The position numbers and the translations under genes are program-made. A DNA stretch of 64,000 nucleotides from Mycobacterium numidiamassiliense. GTDB lineage: Bacteria; Actinomycetota; Actinomycetes; Mycobacteriales; Mycobacteriaceae. Below are positions 9,206 through 18,563 of this stretch, one piece after another. The stretch spans positions 4,060,966-4,124,965 of the forward strand of contig NZ_FUEZ01000004.1 of the NCBI RefSeq assembly GCF_900157365.1. The letters run 5' to 3'. The notes under the pieces were generated by a model. It did not search any database. It had not been told where the DNA came from and saw nothing but the letters and a program-made list of their open reading frames with translations. Each line of letters opens with the position of its first letter. The first letter of the stretch is position 1.

Positions 9206-9409
9206 ATGAGCCAGCCTCCCGAGTATCCCGGCAGCCCCGCCGATCCCTTCGGCGGAGACCAGGACCCGCCTGGCTACCCGCCCCCACCCAGCTACGAGGC
9301 GCCGGGCCGTCATTCCGCGCCGCCGCCCGGCTACGGGCCGCCGCCGGGCTACAACGCGCCGCCCGGCTACAACGCGCCACCCGGGCCACCTCCCGCGAGC
9401 GGCCCGTAG
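9206..9409 (+). pseudogene. proline/glycine-rich N-terminal piece of an Rv2560-like membrane protein
   Basis: From the ATG at 9206, 67 codons encode a P-P-G-Y repeat tail (MSQPPEYPGSPADP and onwards, with several G-Y-x-x-P-P units), the cytoplasmic N-terminus expected for Rv2560-type proteins. The frame then ends at a TAG at 9407-9409 inside the right arm of a 61-bp perfect inverted repeat. The membrane part of the same protein resumes in another frame at about 9460. The split is therefore caused by the repeat, which may be an assembly error; the gene in the organism could be intact. Confidence 0.65.
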
Positions 9410-9459
9410 CCGGGCGGCGGCGCGGAATGACGGCCCGGCGCCTCGTAGCTGGGTGGGGG
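9281..9459. repeat. 61-bp perfect inverted repeat with 57-base spacer inside a coding region
   Basis: Bases 9281-9341 and 9399-9459 are exact reverse complements (checked base by base), separated by 9342-9398. The left arm encodes the proline-rich tail of the Rv2560-like protein in the correct sense, and the right arm is the same sequence inverted, which introduces a stop and a frame change. A run of seven G (9455-9461) follows at the outer edge. A perfect fold-back copy that destroys a conserved gene is more easily explained by a chimeric read or misassembly than by biology, but a real hairpin cannot be excluded. Confidence 0.9.
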
Positions 9460-10260
9460 GGCTACTCGCAGCCCGGGTACGGGAATCAGCCGGTGGGGTC
9501 CAAGTTCAACGTCGGCGAGGCGGTGAGCTGGTCGTGGGCCAAGTTCACCCAGAACGGCATGGCTCTCGTCGTGCCCGTCATCGGTTACCTGGTGGCGGTC
9601 GCGGTCATCGTCGGCGTAGTCATCGGGCTCGCCTCGAGCTTGGCGACCACATCGACGGTCACCTCCACCGACGCCTACGGCATCACCAGCGAACAGACGA
9701 ATGTCTCGATGGGCGCCGGCGGCGCCATCGTCATCGGGGTCGGCTACCTCTTGCTGTTCGTGGTGCTGATTTACATGACTGCCGGAATCCTCACCGGCTG
9801 CCTTGACATCGCCGACGGAAAACCGGTGACCATTGCCACATTTTTCAAGCCGCGCAATCTGGTCGGCGTCATCATCACCGCGCTGCTGATTGCGGTCGCG
9901 ACAGCGATCCTCTCGCTGTGCTTCATCATCCCCGGCATCATCTTCGGCTTCCTGGCCCAGTTCGCCCTGCTTTTCGTCGTCGACCGTTCCCAGTCGCCCG
10001 TTGACGCCGTGAAGAGCAGCATCGCGACGACCAGGTCCGACGTCGGTGGCAGCCTGCTGTCCTACCTGGTGCAATACGCGGCCGTGCTGGTCGGCGAGGC
10101 CCTGTGCCTGGTGGGACTGTTCGTCGCCTTCCCGCTGGCCATCCTGCTGCAGACCTACACCTACCGGAAACTCTCCGGCGGCCAGGTCGTTCCCCTCGAC
10201 CAGCCGGGTTACCCGCAGGGTCCGCCCGCCGGCATTCCGCCGGGGCCACTGCCCGCATAA
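9427..10260 (+). CDS. membrane protein, C-terminal part of an Rv2560-like protein
   Basis: The open frame starts at an ATG at 9427 that lies in the inverted-repeat arm, so the first dozen residues are probably not native; recognisable protein begins at GYSQPGYGNQ (about 9460). The rest has several membrane helices in the pattern of Rv2560: a W-S-W-x-x-F-T-Q-N entry segment, two helices, the strongly conserved AGILTGCLDIADGKPVTIATFF motif, then two more helices and the TYTYRKLSGGQVV end. Function is unknown. In M. tuberculosis the homologous gene is one uninterrupted frame with a P-G-Y-rich N-terminus, which here is found separately at 9206-9409. Confidence 0.8.
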   Translation: MTARRLVAGWGGYSQPGYGNQPVGSKFNVGEAVSWSWAKFTQNGMALVVPVIGYLVAVAVIVGVVIGLASSLATTSTVTSTDAYGITSEQTNVSMGAGGAIVIGVGYLLLFVVLIYMTAGILTGCLDIADGKPVTIATFFKPRNLVGVIITALLIAVATAILSLCFIIPGIIFGFLAQFALLFVVDRSQSPVDAVKSSIATTRSDVGGSLLSYLVQYAAVLVGEALCLVGLFVAFPLAILLQTYTYRKLSGGQVVPLDQPGYPQGPPAGIPPGPLPA

Positions 10261-10391
10261 CCAACCTGTCCGCCAGACCAGCGGGCTTCGCGTCGAGCGG
10301 GCCGCGGTCTTGGGTAAGCGTGGGCGTTCGCTGACACAGCCGTAACCTGGCGCGCTGCAGCGTCGCGCCCCTTGTGATGAGATCAGCGGGT

Positions 10392-13300
10392 ATGAGTATT
10401 AAAGTTGCGCTGGAACATCGCACCAGCTACACCTTTGACCGGCTGGTGCAGGTCTACCCGCACATCGTGCGGCTTCGCCCGGCGCCCCACTCACGCACGC
10501 CCATCGACGCCTACTCCCTGCGCGTCGAGCCGGCCGACCACTTCATCAACTGGCAACAGGACGCGCTGGGCAATTTCCTTGCCCGCCTTGTGTTTCCGAA
10601 CCCCACCCGCCAACTGACCATCACCGTCGGGCTCATTGCCGACCTCAAGGTGATCAACCCGTTCGACTTTTTCATCGAGGACTGGGCCGAGAGATGGCCC
10701 GGGGACTTGGGGTGGACCTACCCCAAAGCGCTCTTCGACGACCTCAAGCCGTACCTGCGGCCCGTCGACGAGAACATCGAGGGTTCGGGCCCAGGCGAAC
10801 TCGTCCTCGAGTGGGTGCGCAAGTTCTCGGTCCCGGACGGCACCCGCACCATCGACTTCCTCGTCGCGCTCAACAGCGCGATCAGGCTCGACGTCGCGTA
10901 CAGCCTTCGGATGGAGCCCGGCGTCCAGACACCGGATTTCACGCTGCGCAGCGGCGTCGGCTCGTGCCGCGACTCGGCGTGGCTGCTGGTGTCGATCCTG
11001 CGCCAGTTTGGATTGGCCGCCCGCTTCGTCTCCGGCTACCTGGTGCAGCTGGCCTCCGATATCGAGGCGCTCGACGGGCCGTCGGGGCCGGCCGCCGACT
11101 TCACCGACCTGCACGCATGGACCGAGGTGTACATCCCGGGCGCGGGCTGGATCGGGATGGACCCGACGTCGGGGCTGTTCGCCGGCGAGGGCCACATCCC
11201 GCTGGCTGCCACCGCGCACCCCGCTGCCGCGGCGCCGATCACCGGCAGCACCGGGGTCTGCGAGACCACCATGGAGTTCAGCAACACCGTCACCCGGGTC
11301 CACGAGGACCCGCGCGTCACGCTCCCCTACACCGACACGGCGTGGCAGACGATCTGTGAGGTCGGACGCCGCGTGGACGAGCGGCTGATCGCCGGCGACG
11401 TCCGGCTCACCGTCGGCGGCGAGCCGACTTTCGTGTCGGTGGACAACCAGGTCGACGAGGAATGGACCACCGCCGCCGATGGCCCACACAAGCGCGAGCG
11501 CGCCTCCGATCTGGCTGCCCGGCTGAAGTCGGTGTGGGCTCCGCAGGGCCTCATCCATCGCGGGCAGGGCCGCTGGTATCCCGGAGAGCCGTTGCCGCGC
11601 TGGCAGATTGGGATCTATTGGCGCACCGACGGGCAACCGCTGTGGACCGACGACGCGCTGCTGGCCGACCCCTGGGCGGTCGAGCAGCCGAACCCAGCGG
11701 CGACCGACGAGGCGGCCCACCAGCTGCTGGCCGGGGTCGCCGAGAGCCTCGGGCTGCCGCTTTCCCAGGTGCGATCGGCCTATGAGGACCCGCTTTCCCG
11801 GTTGGCCGCCAAAGTTCGCTTGCCCCAAGGCAATCCGGTGGAATCCAGCGACGACCTCGCCGACGACACCGGCGCCGGACGCAACACGCTGCTGGCGCGC
11901 CTCGACGAATCCACCACGGCTCCAACGGCATTCGTGCTGCCTCTGCACCGCCGCGACGACGACGGCGGCTGGGCCAGCGCGAATTGGCAGCTGCGCCGCG
12001 GCCGCGTGGTGTTGGTCGAGGGTGACTCTCCCGCGGGCCTGCGGCTGCCACTGGCCTCGATCAGCTGGAAACCACCGCGGGCCTCCTTTGTTGTCGACCC
12101 GGGGACGGTGGCGGAGACGCTGACGGACGCGCCCGACGCGGAGGATGCGGTATTGGACGACTCCGATACGGCGCCGCCGACTGCCATGGTGGCCGAGGTT
12201 CGCGACGGGCTGCTCTACGTCTTCCTGCCGCCCACCGAGGCGCTGGAGCACTTCGTCGACCTCATCGCCCGGGTGGAGGCCGCCGCGGCGAAAGCCGACT
12301 GCCCGGTGGTGATCGAGGGCTACGGCCCACCGACGGACCCCCGGCTGCAGTCGACGACGATCACCCCGGACCCCGGAGTCATCGAAGTCAACGTCGCGCC
12401 CGCGGCCAGCTTCGCCGAGCAGACAGAGCTGTTGGAGACCCTGTATGAGCAGGCCCGACTGGCCCGGTTGTCGACGGAGTCGTTCGATTTCGACGGGACG
12501 CACAGCGGCACCGGCGGCGGCAACCACATCACGCTGGGCGGTGTCACCCCCGCCGACTCGCCGATGCTGCGCCGCCCTGATCTCCTGGTCTCGCTGCTCA
12601 CCTACTGGCAGCGACACCCGTCGCTGTCCTATTTGTTCGCCGGGCGCTTCGTGGGCACCACGTCGCAGGCACCGCGGGTCGACGAGGGCCGTCCCGAGGC
12701 GCTCTACGAACTCGAGATCGCGTTCGCCGAGATCGCCCGACTGAGTTCGTCTTTGGGGGACGACGACGCCGCCAAACCCTGGGTGACCGACCGCGCGCTG
12801 CGTCACCTGCTCACCGACATCACCGGCAATACCCATCGCGCCGAGTTCTGCATCGACAAGCTCTACAACCCCGACAGCCCGCGCGGCAGGCTGGGACTGC
12901 TGGAGTTGCGCGGGTTCGAGATGCCGCCACACCTGCGTATGGCCATGGTCCAGTCGCTGCTGGTGCGCTCCCTGGTGGCGTGGTTCTGGGACGAACCACT
13001 GCGCGCCCCGTTGATTCGGCACGGCGCCAACTTGCACGGCCGATACCTGTTGCCGCACTTCATCATTCATGACATAGCCGATGTCGCCGCCGATCTGCGG
13101 GCGCATGGCATCGCCTTCGAGACCAGCTGGCTGGACCCGTTCACCGAGTTCCGCTTCCCGCGCATCGGCACCGCCGTGTTCGACGGCGTGGAGATCGAGC
13201 TGCGCGGTGCCATTGAGCCGTGGAACACCCTCGGCGAGGAGTCCACCGCGACCGGCACCGCGCGCTACGTCGACTCATCGGTGGAGCGCATCCAGATCCG

Positions 13301-13730
13301 GCTCATCGGCGCCGACCGCCACCGCTATGTGGTGACAGTCAACGACTACCCGGTGCCCTTGCTGGCCACCGACAATCCCGACATCCATGTGGGCGGCGTG
13401 CGATACCGGGCCTGGCAGCCGCCGAGCGCGCTGCACCCGAGCATCACCACCGATGTGCCCCTGCGCTTTGAGCTGATCGATCTCACCACCGGCACATCGC
13501 GCGGCGGCTGCACCTACCACGTCGCGCATCCGGGCGGCATGGCCTACGACGAGCCGCCCGTCAACGCCGTTGCGGCCGAATCGCGTCGCGCCCGCCGCTT
13601 CGAGGCCACCGGCTTCACACCGGGCAAACTCGACCTGTCCGCCCTCCGGGAGAAACAGGCCAGGATATTCACCGATATCGGCGCGCCAGGCATCCTCGAC
13701 CTGCGGCGCGTGCGTACCGTGCAGCAGTAA
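10392..13730 (+). CDS. transglutaminase-domain protein with DUF2126 (Rv2566-like)
   Basis: 1112-residue cytosolic protein with an N-terminal transglutaminase-associated beta domain, a transglutaminase core and a long DUF2126 C-terminal part. The catalytic triad is visible: C192 (GSCRDS), H241 (LHAWTEVY) and D257 (GMDPTSG). DUF2126 begins near RLTVGGEPTFVS, a hallmark of this family. The start is the ATG at 10392; a weaker ATG lies six codons upstream. It is followed 22 bases later by the ATP-grasp/alpha-E gene. In comparative genomics this combination is predicted to form, attach or remove unusual peptide bonds, but the substrate is not known. Confidence 0.88.
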   Translation: MSIKVALEHRTSYTFDRLVQVYPHIVRLRPAPHSRTPIDAYSLRVEPADHFINWQQDALGNFLARLVFPNPTRQLTITVGLIADLKVINPFDFFIEDWAERWPGDLGWTYPKALFDDLKPYLRPVDENIEGSGPGELVLEWVRKFSVPDGTRTIDFLVALNSAIRLDVAYSLRMEPGVQTPDFTLRSGVGSCRDSAWLLVSILRQFGLAARFVSGYLVQLASDIEALDGPSGPAADFTDLHAWTEVYIPGAGWIGMDPTSGLFAGEGHIPLAATAHPAAAAPITGSTGVCETTMEFSNTVTRVHEDPRVTLPYTDTAWQTICEVGRRVDERLIAGDVRLTVGGEPTFVSVDNQVDEEWTTAADGPHKRERASDLAARLKSVWAPQGLIHRGQGRWYPGEPLPRWQIGIYWRTDGQPLWTDDALLADPWAVEQPNPAATDEAAHQLLAGVAESLGLPLSQVRSAYEDPLSRLAAKVRLPQGNPVESSDDLADDTGAGRNTLLARLDESTTAPTAFVLPLHRRDDDGGWASANWQLRRGRVVLVEGDSPAGLRLPLASISWKPPRASFVVDPGTVAETLTDAPDAEDAVLDDSDTAPPTAMVAEVRDGLLYVFLPPTEALEHFVDLIARVEAAAAKADCPVVIEGYGPPTDPRLQSTTITPDPGVIEVNVAPAASFAEQTELLETLYEQARLARLSTESFDFDGTHSGTGGGNHITLGGVTPADSPMLRRPDLLVSLLTYWQRHPSLSYLFAGRFVGTTSQAPRVDEGRPEALYELEIAFAEIARLSSSLGDDDAAKPWVTDRALRHLLTDITGNTHRAEFCIDKLYNPDSPRGRLGLLELRGFEMPPHLRMAMVQSLLVRSLVAWFWDEPLRAPLIRHGANLHGRYLLPHFIIHDIADVAADLRAHGIAFETSWLDPFTEFRFPRIGTAVFDGVEIELRGAIEPWNTLGEESTATGTARYVDSSVERIQIRLIGADRHRYVVTVNDYPVPLLATDNPDIHVGGVRYRAWQPPSALHPSITTDVPLRFELIDLTTGTSRGGCTYHVAHPGGMAYDEPPVNAVAAESRRARRFEATGFTPGKLDLSALREKQARIFTDIGAPGILDLRRVRTVQQ

Positions 13731-13752
13731 TGGTGTTTCCGGACTAACACGA

Positions 13753-16419
13753 ATGGCACTCGACCCAGTGGGCTCCTCGGCGATCACCGGTCCTGCCAGC
13801 GACCGCTACGACGGCGATCGCCTGCTGGCCGGGTACCGGACGGCGCGCATCCAGGAAACACTGTTCGACCTTCGTCCCGGCGGATCACCGGGCCCGGCGA
13901 TCGGCTATGACGAATTCCTCGACCACGACGGCAATGTGCGGCCCGCCTGGACAGAGGTGGCCGACACGCTCGCCGACCGCGGCAGGGCGGGGCTGAATCA
14001 GCTGCGCTCGGTGCTGCACAGCCTGATCGACAACGACGGCATCACCTATACCGAGGTCGATCCGCTGCGCGACGGGCCCAGTGGCGGCCTGGAGCCCAGA
14101 CCGTGGAGCCTCGACGCGTTGCCGGTCGTGCTGTCCGCGGCGGATTGGGATGTGCTGGAGGCCGGGCTGGTACAGCGCTCGCGCCTGCTCGACGCGGTGC
14201 TGGCCGACCTCTACGGTCCGCGGCGGCTGCTCACCGACGGGGTCCTGCCACCGGAACTGGTGTTCGCCCACCCCGGCTACGTGCGCGCGGCCAGCGGCAT
14301 CGAAATACCGGGGCATCACCAGCTTTTCATGCACGGCTGTGACCTCAGCCGACTGCCGGACGGCCGCTTCGAGGTCAACGCCGACTGGACGCAGGCGCCG
14401 TCGGGCGCCGGCTACGCCCTGGCCGACCGGCGGGTTGTCGCGCACGCGATTCCCGATCTCTACGAAAAAATCGCGCCGCGGCCCACCACCCCGTTCGCCC
14501 AGGCGCTGCGGCTGGCGCTGATCGACGCGGCCCCCGACGTCGCCCAAGATCCCGTCGTGGTGGTGCTCAGCCCGGGCATCTACTCCGAGACCGCGTTCGA
14601 CCAGGCGTATCTGGCTACGCTGCTTGGCTTTCCGCTGGTGGAGAGCGCGGATCTGGTGGTGCGCGACGGCAAACTGTGGATGCGTTCGCTGGGCACACTC
14701 AAGCGCGTCGACGTGGTCCTTCGCCGCGTCGACGCACTTTACACGGACCCGCTGGATCTGCGTGCCGATTCCCGGCTCGGGGTCGTCGGCTTGGTGGAGG
14801 CACAGCGCCGCGGGACGGTGACCGTCGTCAACACGCTGGGTAGCGGCATTCTGGAAAGCCCTGGGCTGCTGCGCTTTCTGCCCGAGCTGGCCGAGCGCCT
14901 GCTCGGCGAACCCCCGCTGCTGCATACCGCACCGGTGTATTGGGGCGGCATCGCAGCCGAACTGTCCCACCTGCTGGCCAATCTCCCGTCATTGTTGATC
15001 AAATCCACGGTCGGTTCCGAAACCCTTATCGGACCGGCTCTTTCGACAACCCAGCTGGCCGAGTTGGCCGCGCAGATCCAGAGCATGCCGTGGCAATGGG
15101 TCGGCCAGGAACTGCCGCAGTTCTCGTCGGCACCCACCGACCATGCCGGCGTGCTTTCGTCGGCCGGCATCGGCATGCGGTTGTTCACGGTCGCCCAGCG
15201 CGGCGGCTATGCGCCGATGATCGGCGGCGTCGGATATGTGCTGGCGCCAGGACCCGCCGCATACATGTTGAAAACGGTTGCGGCAAAAGATATTTGGGTG
15301 CGCCCGACCGCACGTGCCCGCGCCGAGACCATCACGCTCCCGTCGGTCCCGACGCCGGTGAAGACTGCCGCGGGTACCTGGGGCGTCAGCTCGCCGCGTG
15401 TGTTGTCGGACCTGTTCTGGATGGGACGCTACGGCGAGCGCGCTGAAAGCATGGCCCGATTGCTGATCGTCGCGCGCGACTGCTTCCACGTGTGGCGCCA
15501 CCAGCAGAACACCGAGGAAAGCGAATGCGTGCCGGTGCTGATGGCCGCGCTGGGCCGCATCACCGGCACCGACATCGGCGCCGACCACGACCACGCCGAG
15601 GTCATCGCGATCGCCCCGTCCACGCTGTGGTCGATGACGGTCGACCCGAACCGGCCGGGATCTCTGGTTCAGTCGGTGGACGGGTTGGGCCTTGCCGCCC
15701 GTTCGGTTCGCGACCAGTTGTCCAATGACACCTGGATGGTGCTGGCCAGCGTCGAGCGCGAACTGGTGCACCGCTCCGAACCCCCCCAGTCGCTGGCGGA
15801 GGCCGACACCCTGCTCGCGTCGGCGCATGCGCGCACCCTGGCCGGGATGATGACGCTGGCGGGGGTTGCCTCCGAATCGATGGTGCGAGACGTCGGTTGG
15901 GCGATGATGGACATCGGCAAGCGTATTGAACGCGGCCTGTGGCTGACCAAATTACTGGAAGCCACGCTGATCACGGGACGCAGCGCCGCCGCGGAACAAA
16001 CCATCATCGAAGCAACCCTGGTGGCGTGTGAATCGTCGGTCATCTACCGGCGCCGCACCGTCGGCCAGGTCAGCGTGGCCGCGGTGACCGAGCTGATGTT
16101 GTTCGACGCGAACAATCCGCGATCGTTGTTGTATCAGCTGGAGCGGCTGCGAGCCGACCTCAAGGAGCTGCCCGGCTCGTCGGGGGCCTCACGCCCCGAA
16201 CGTTTGGTGGACGAGATCAGCACCCGGCTGCGCCGGTCGCATCCCGACGAGCTGGAAGTACTCGACGCCGACGGTCATCGCGACGAGCTGGCGGAGTTGC
16301 TCGCCGCGATCCACGTCGAACTGCGCGATCTGGCCGAGGTCATCACCGAGACGCAGCTGGCCGTGCCCGGCGGCATGCAGCCACTGTGGGGCGGGGACGA
16401 ACGTCGCGTGGTGCCATGA
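13753..16419 (+). CDS. circularly permuted ATP-grasp / alpha-E fusion protein (Rv2567-like)
   Basis: 888-residue fusion. The first 500 or so residues are the circularly permuted ATP-grasp type 2 family (DUF404/407), with H-P-G-Y, LFMHGCDLSR, D-R-T-Q/DWTQAPSG-like and LSPGIYSETAFDQAYLA segments. The last 320 are an alpha-E (DUF403) helical domain, beginning at LSDLFWMGRYGERAES, its signature. In many bacteria the two are separate neighbouring genes; mycobacteria fuse them. ATP-grasp enzymes join carboxylates to amines using ATP, so a peptide ligase role is likely but unproven. I chose the ATG at 13753; the frame is open far upstream only because it overlaps the previous gene. Confidence 0.87.
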   Translation: MALDPVGSSAITGPASDRYDGDRLLAGYRTARIQETLFDLRPGGSPGPAIGYDEFLDHDGNVRPAWTEVADTLADRGRAGLNQLRSVLHSLIDNDGITYTEVDPLRDGPSGGLEPRPWSLDALPVVLSAADWDVLEAGLVQRSRLLDAVLADLYGPRRLLTDGVLPPELVFAHPGYVRAASGIEIPGHHQLFMHGCDLSRLPDGRFEVNADWTQAPSGAGYALADRRVVAHAIPDLYEKIAPRPTTPFAQALRLALIDAAPDVAQDPVVVVLSPGIYSETAFDQAYLATLLGFPLVESADLVVRDGKLWMRSLGTLKRVDVVLRRVDALYTDPLDLRADSRLGVVGLVEAQRRGTVTVVNTLGSGILESPGLLRFLPELAERLLGEPPLLHTAPVYWGGIAAELSHLLANLPSLLIKSTVGSETLIGPALSTTQLAELAAQIQSMPWQWVGQELPQFSSAPTDHAGVLSSAGIGMRLFTVAQRGGYAPMIGGVGYVLAPGPAAYMLKTVAAKDIWVRPTARARAETITLPSVPTPVKTAAGTWGVSSPRVLSDLFWMGRYGERAESMARLLIVARDCFHVWRHQQNTEESECVPVLMAALGRITGTDIGADHDHAEVIAIAPSTLWSMTVDPNRPGSLVQSVDGLGLAARSVRDQLSNDTWMVLASVERELVHRSEPPQSLAEADTLLASAHARTLAGMMTLAGVASESMVRDVGWAMMDIGKRIERGLWLTKLLEATLITGRSAAAEQTIIEATLVACESSVIYRRRTVGQVSVAAVTELMLFDANNPRSLLYQLERLRADLKELPGSSGASRPERLVDEISTRLRRSHPDELEVLDADGHRDELAELLAAIHVELRDLAEVITETQLAVPGGMQPLWGGDERRVVP

Positions 16420-16441
16420 CCGGCGACGGCCGGACGGCGGG

Positions 16442-17497
16442 CTAAGCGCTCACCGCCGCAGGACCGCTCGCTTCCGACGTCACGTTTTCGACGACGGTGT
16501 GGATGAACTGCATCTTGTCCATCACGGCGGGAGGCAGCACGAAGGGATACAGGTCGTCGCGGCCCATTGACCGGTTCACCATGTTCAGCGACCACGACAA
16601 CGGCAACCACATCTCCAGGATGGTGGGAAAAGCGCTGGGGCCCAGCGGCGGCCGGTCGAAGGTGGCCGAGGCCGGCGCGATTCCACACCAGGCCGACGTG
16701 TCCAACGTGTCGCGGATGTGCAGGTAATGAGCGAACGTCTCCGCCCAGTCCTCGGCGGGGTGCATGGTCGCATACGACGACACGAAGCTCTCCTGCCAAC
16801 CGTCCGGGGTGCCCTCGTTGTAATGCTTGTCCAGCGCCGCCTGATAATCGGCGTCCGGGTCGCCGAACAGCTCGTTGAATTGCGCTAAGTAATCATTCGA
16901 CGGCGATACCAGCCGGTAAAAGTAATAGTGGCCGATCTCATGGCGGAAGTGTCCGAGCAGGGTGCGGTACGGCTCGTCCATCTCCACCCGCAGCTGCTCG
17001 CGGTGGACGTCGTCACCCTCGGCCAAATCCAATGTGATCACACCGTTTTCGTGCCCCGTCAGCACCTTCTCGTTTCCGCTGGACAACAGGCGAAAGGCCA
17101 ATCCGTAGTCCGGATCCTCGTCGCGTCCGACGATGGGCAGCTTCAGCTCGTGCAGCTCGACGATCAGCCGCCGCTTGGCCGCCTCCGCCTCGGCGAACTC
17201 CGCCAGGCCAACGGTGTCGGCATCGTTGGGCCGTTCGGTCGTCAACACACACGACGGACACAGTAACCGGGGGGTATTGACCGGGACCAACCAATTGCAT
17301 TCGGCAAGTTGCCGATTGGCGCAGAGTTCAAACTTGGCGGCGTCCACGAACCCGGCGTGCTCGGTACCGTCATCCGCGGCGATGACCACCAGTACCATCT
17401 GTTCGAGTGAAAATCCCAGCGCACTACCGCAATTCAGGCACGTGGAGTTCTCGAACGCCAGGCGCTGGCCGCAATTGGGACAATGGAAGTCACGCAT
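16442..17497 (-). CDS. zinc-ribbon putative metallopeptidase (Rv2568c-like)
   Basis: 351-residue protein. The N-terminus carries a zinc ribbon (C6, C9, C20, C23) and a second cysteine set (C59, C67, C80, C83). The C-terminal domain has an HEIGHYYF motif (H186, E187, H190), the HExxH zinc site of the putative zinc-binding metallopeptidase family. DWAETFAHYLH further on probably supplies the third ligand region. Its start overlaps the stop of the transglutaminase gene at 17490-18425 by eight bases, so the two are co-translated. It converges with the ATP-grasp/alpha-E gene, with 22 bases between. Likely a peptidase or amidase partner of that system; no substrate is known. Confidence 0.83.
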   Translation of the reverse strand: MRDFHCPNCGQRLAFENSTCLNCGSALGFSLEQMVLVVIAADDGTEHAGFVDAAKFELCANRQLAECNWLVPVNTPRLLCPSCVLTTERPNDADTVGLAEFAEAEAAKRRLIVELHELKLPIVGRDEDPDYGLAFRLLSSGNEKVLTGHENGVITLDLAEGDDVHREQLRVEMDEPYRTLLGHFRHEIGHYYFYRLVSPSNDYLAQFNELFGDPDADYQAALDKHYNEGTPDGWQESFVSSYATMHPAEDWAETFAHYLHIRDTLDTSAWCGIAPASATFDRPPLGPSAFPTILEMWLPLSWSLNMVNRSMGRDDLYPFVLPPAVMDKMQFIHTVVENVTSEASGPAAVSA

Positions 17498-18425
17498 CTA
17501 GGTCATTCCCCTCGAAAGGCACGACATCGACCGCGACGTCGATCACGCTGCGCTCTGAGTCGGTGTAGATGATCCCCCGCAGTGGCGGCACGTCCGCATA
17601 GTCGCGGCCCCGCCCCACGATGATGTATCGCTGGTCGACCATCTGGTCATTGGTGGGATCCAGCCCCAGCCATTCGAACTGGCCGGGCTCCTGAGGAGTC
17701 CACACCGCGGCCCAGGCGTGGGTCGCGTCGATGCCGATCATTCTTTCCTTTCCGGGTGGCGGGTCAGTGGCCAGGTAGCCGGAGACGTAGCTGGCCGCCA
17801 ACCCATTCGCTCGCAGGCAGGCGATCGCCAGCCGTGCAAAGTCTTGACATACCCCCTCCCGGGCCGCCAGAACCTCATTGACCCCTGTGGAAATCGTTGT
17901 CGATCCCGAGCGGTAGGTGAAGTCGGCGAAGATACGCGATGCGAGGTCGCGCAGCACCTCGACCAGCGGGCGCCCGGGTATGAAGCTCGGTGCCGCGTAA
18001 TCGCGTACCTCGTCGGTGATCTCCGGCGGATTCAGGTCCAGGGCGAACTCGGTGGCCAGTGCTCCCCTGCTCCCGGCCGGCCGGGCGGCCTCCCAGGGTT
18101 TGATTGCCGGTCCGCTGCTGTAGCGCTCGGGGGGCGGCGGATACACGTCGACGATGGAGTCGCTGGTGACGGTGAGGGTGTGGTGCGGCTCGGCGACGTG
18201 GAAGTAGGAGCTGATATTGCCGTAGCTGTCGACGCTGGTGGAGCTGTCGGCGGCGGCCGGGTCGATGGTCAGCCGGTGCGCGACACACCGCTGCCGCAGC
18301 AAGTCCCGCGGAGTGAGAAAACCGCGGCCATACGAGCTGGTCACGACATCCGAGTAGCGGTACTGCGTGCGGTGGGTGATCCGATGACGGCGCGCGGCGG
18401 AAAGGTCGTGGGTTTCAGGCGACAA
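17490..18425 (-). CDS. transglutaminase-like protein (Rv2569c-like)
   Basis: 311-residue protein: N-terminal bacterial transglutaminase beta domain (RITHRTQYRYSDVV), then a transglutaminase core with C193 (EGVCQDFARL), H236 (DATHAWAAV) and D256 (LGLDPTND) as the expected triad. This domain layout is commonly found next to alpha-E and ATP-grasp genes. It leads the two-gene minus-strand operon with the zinc-ribbon metallopeptidase and faces the plus-strand pair of the same predicted system. It may be a protease or amidase rather than a true cross-linking enzyme. Confidence 0.87.
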   Translation of the reverse strand: MSPETHDLSAARRHRITHRTQYRYSDVVTSSYGRGFLTPRDLLRQRCVAHRLTIDPAAADSSTSVDSYGNISSYFHVAEPHHTLTVTSDSIVDVYPPPPERYSSGPAIKPWEAARPAGSRGALATEFALDLNPPEITDEVRDYAAPSFIPGRPLVEVLRDLASRIFADFTYRSGSTTISTGVNEVLAAREGVCQDFARLAIACLRANGLAASYVSGYLATDPPPGKERMIGIDATHAWAAVWTPQEPGQFEWLGLDPTNDQMVDQRYIIVGRGRDYADVPPLRGIIYTDSERSVIDVAVDVVPFEGNDLDA

Positions 18426-18563
18426 CGACTACCTCCCTGACGTCTCGACCGCGATGGCGGCACGGTGATCACATCACACACCGCCGGTTCGAGGCAGCGC
18501 TGGCGCGCGACGGCGATTGCCGATACCTCGCCACGGGCACCATAACGGGAGCACAATCGTGAT

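Noticed and set aside
10491..13106. Long open frame antisense to the transglutaminase-DUF2126 gene
   Set aside because: Same reason: composition of an antisense shadow, and the opposite strand has conserved catalytic motifs.
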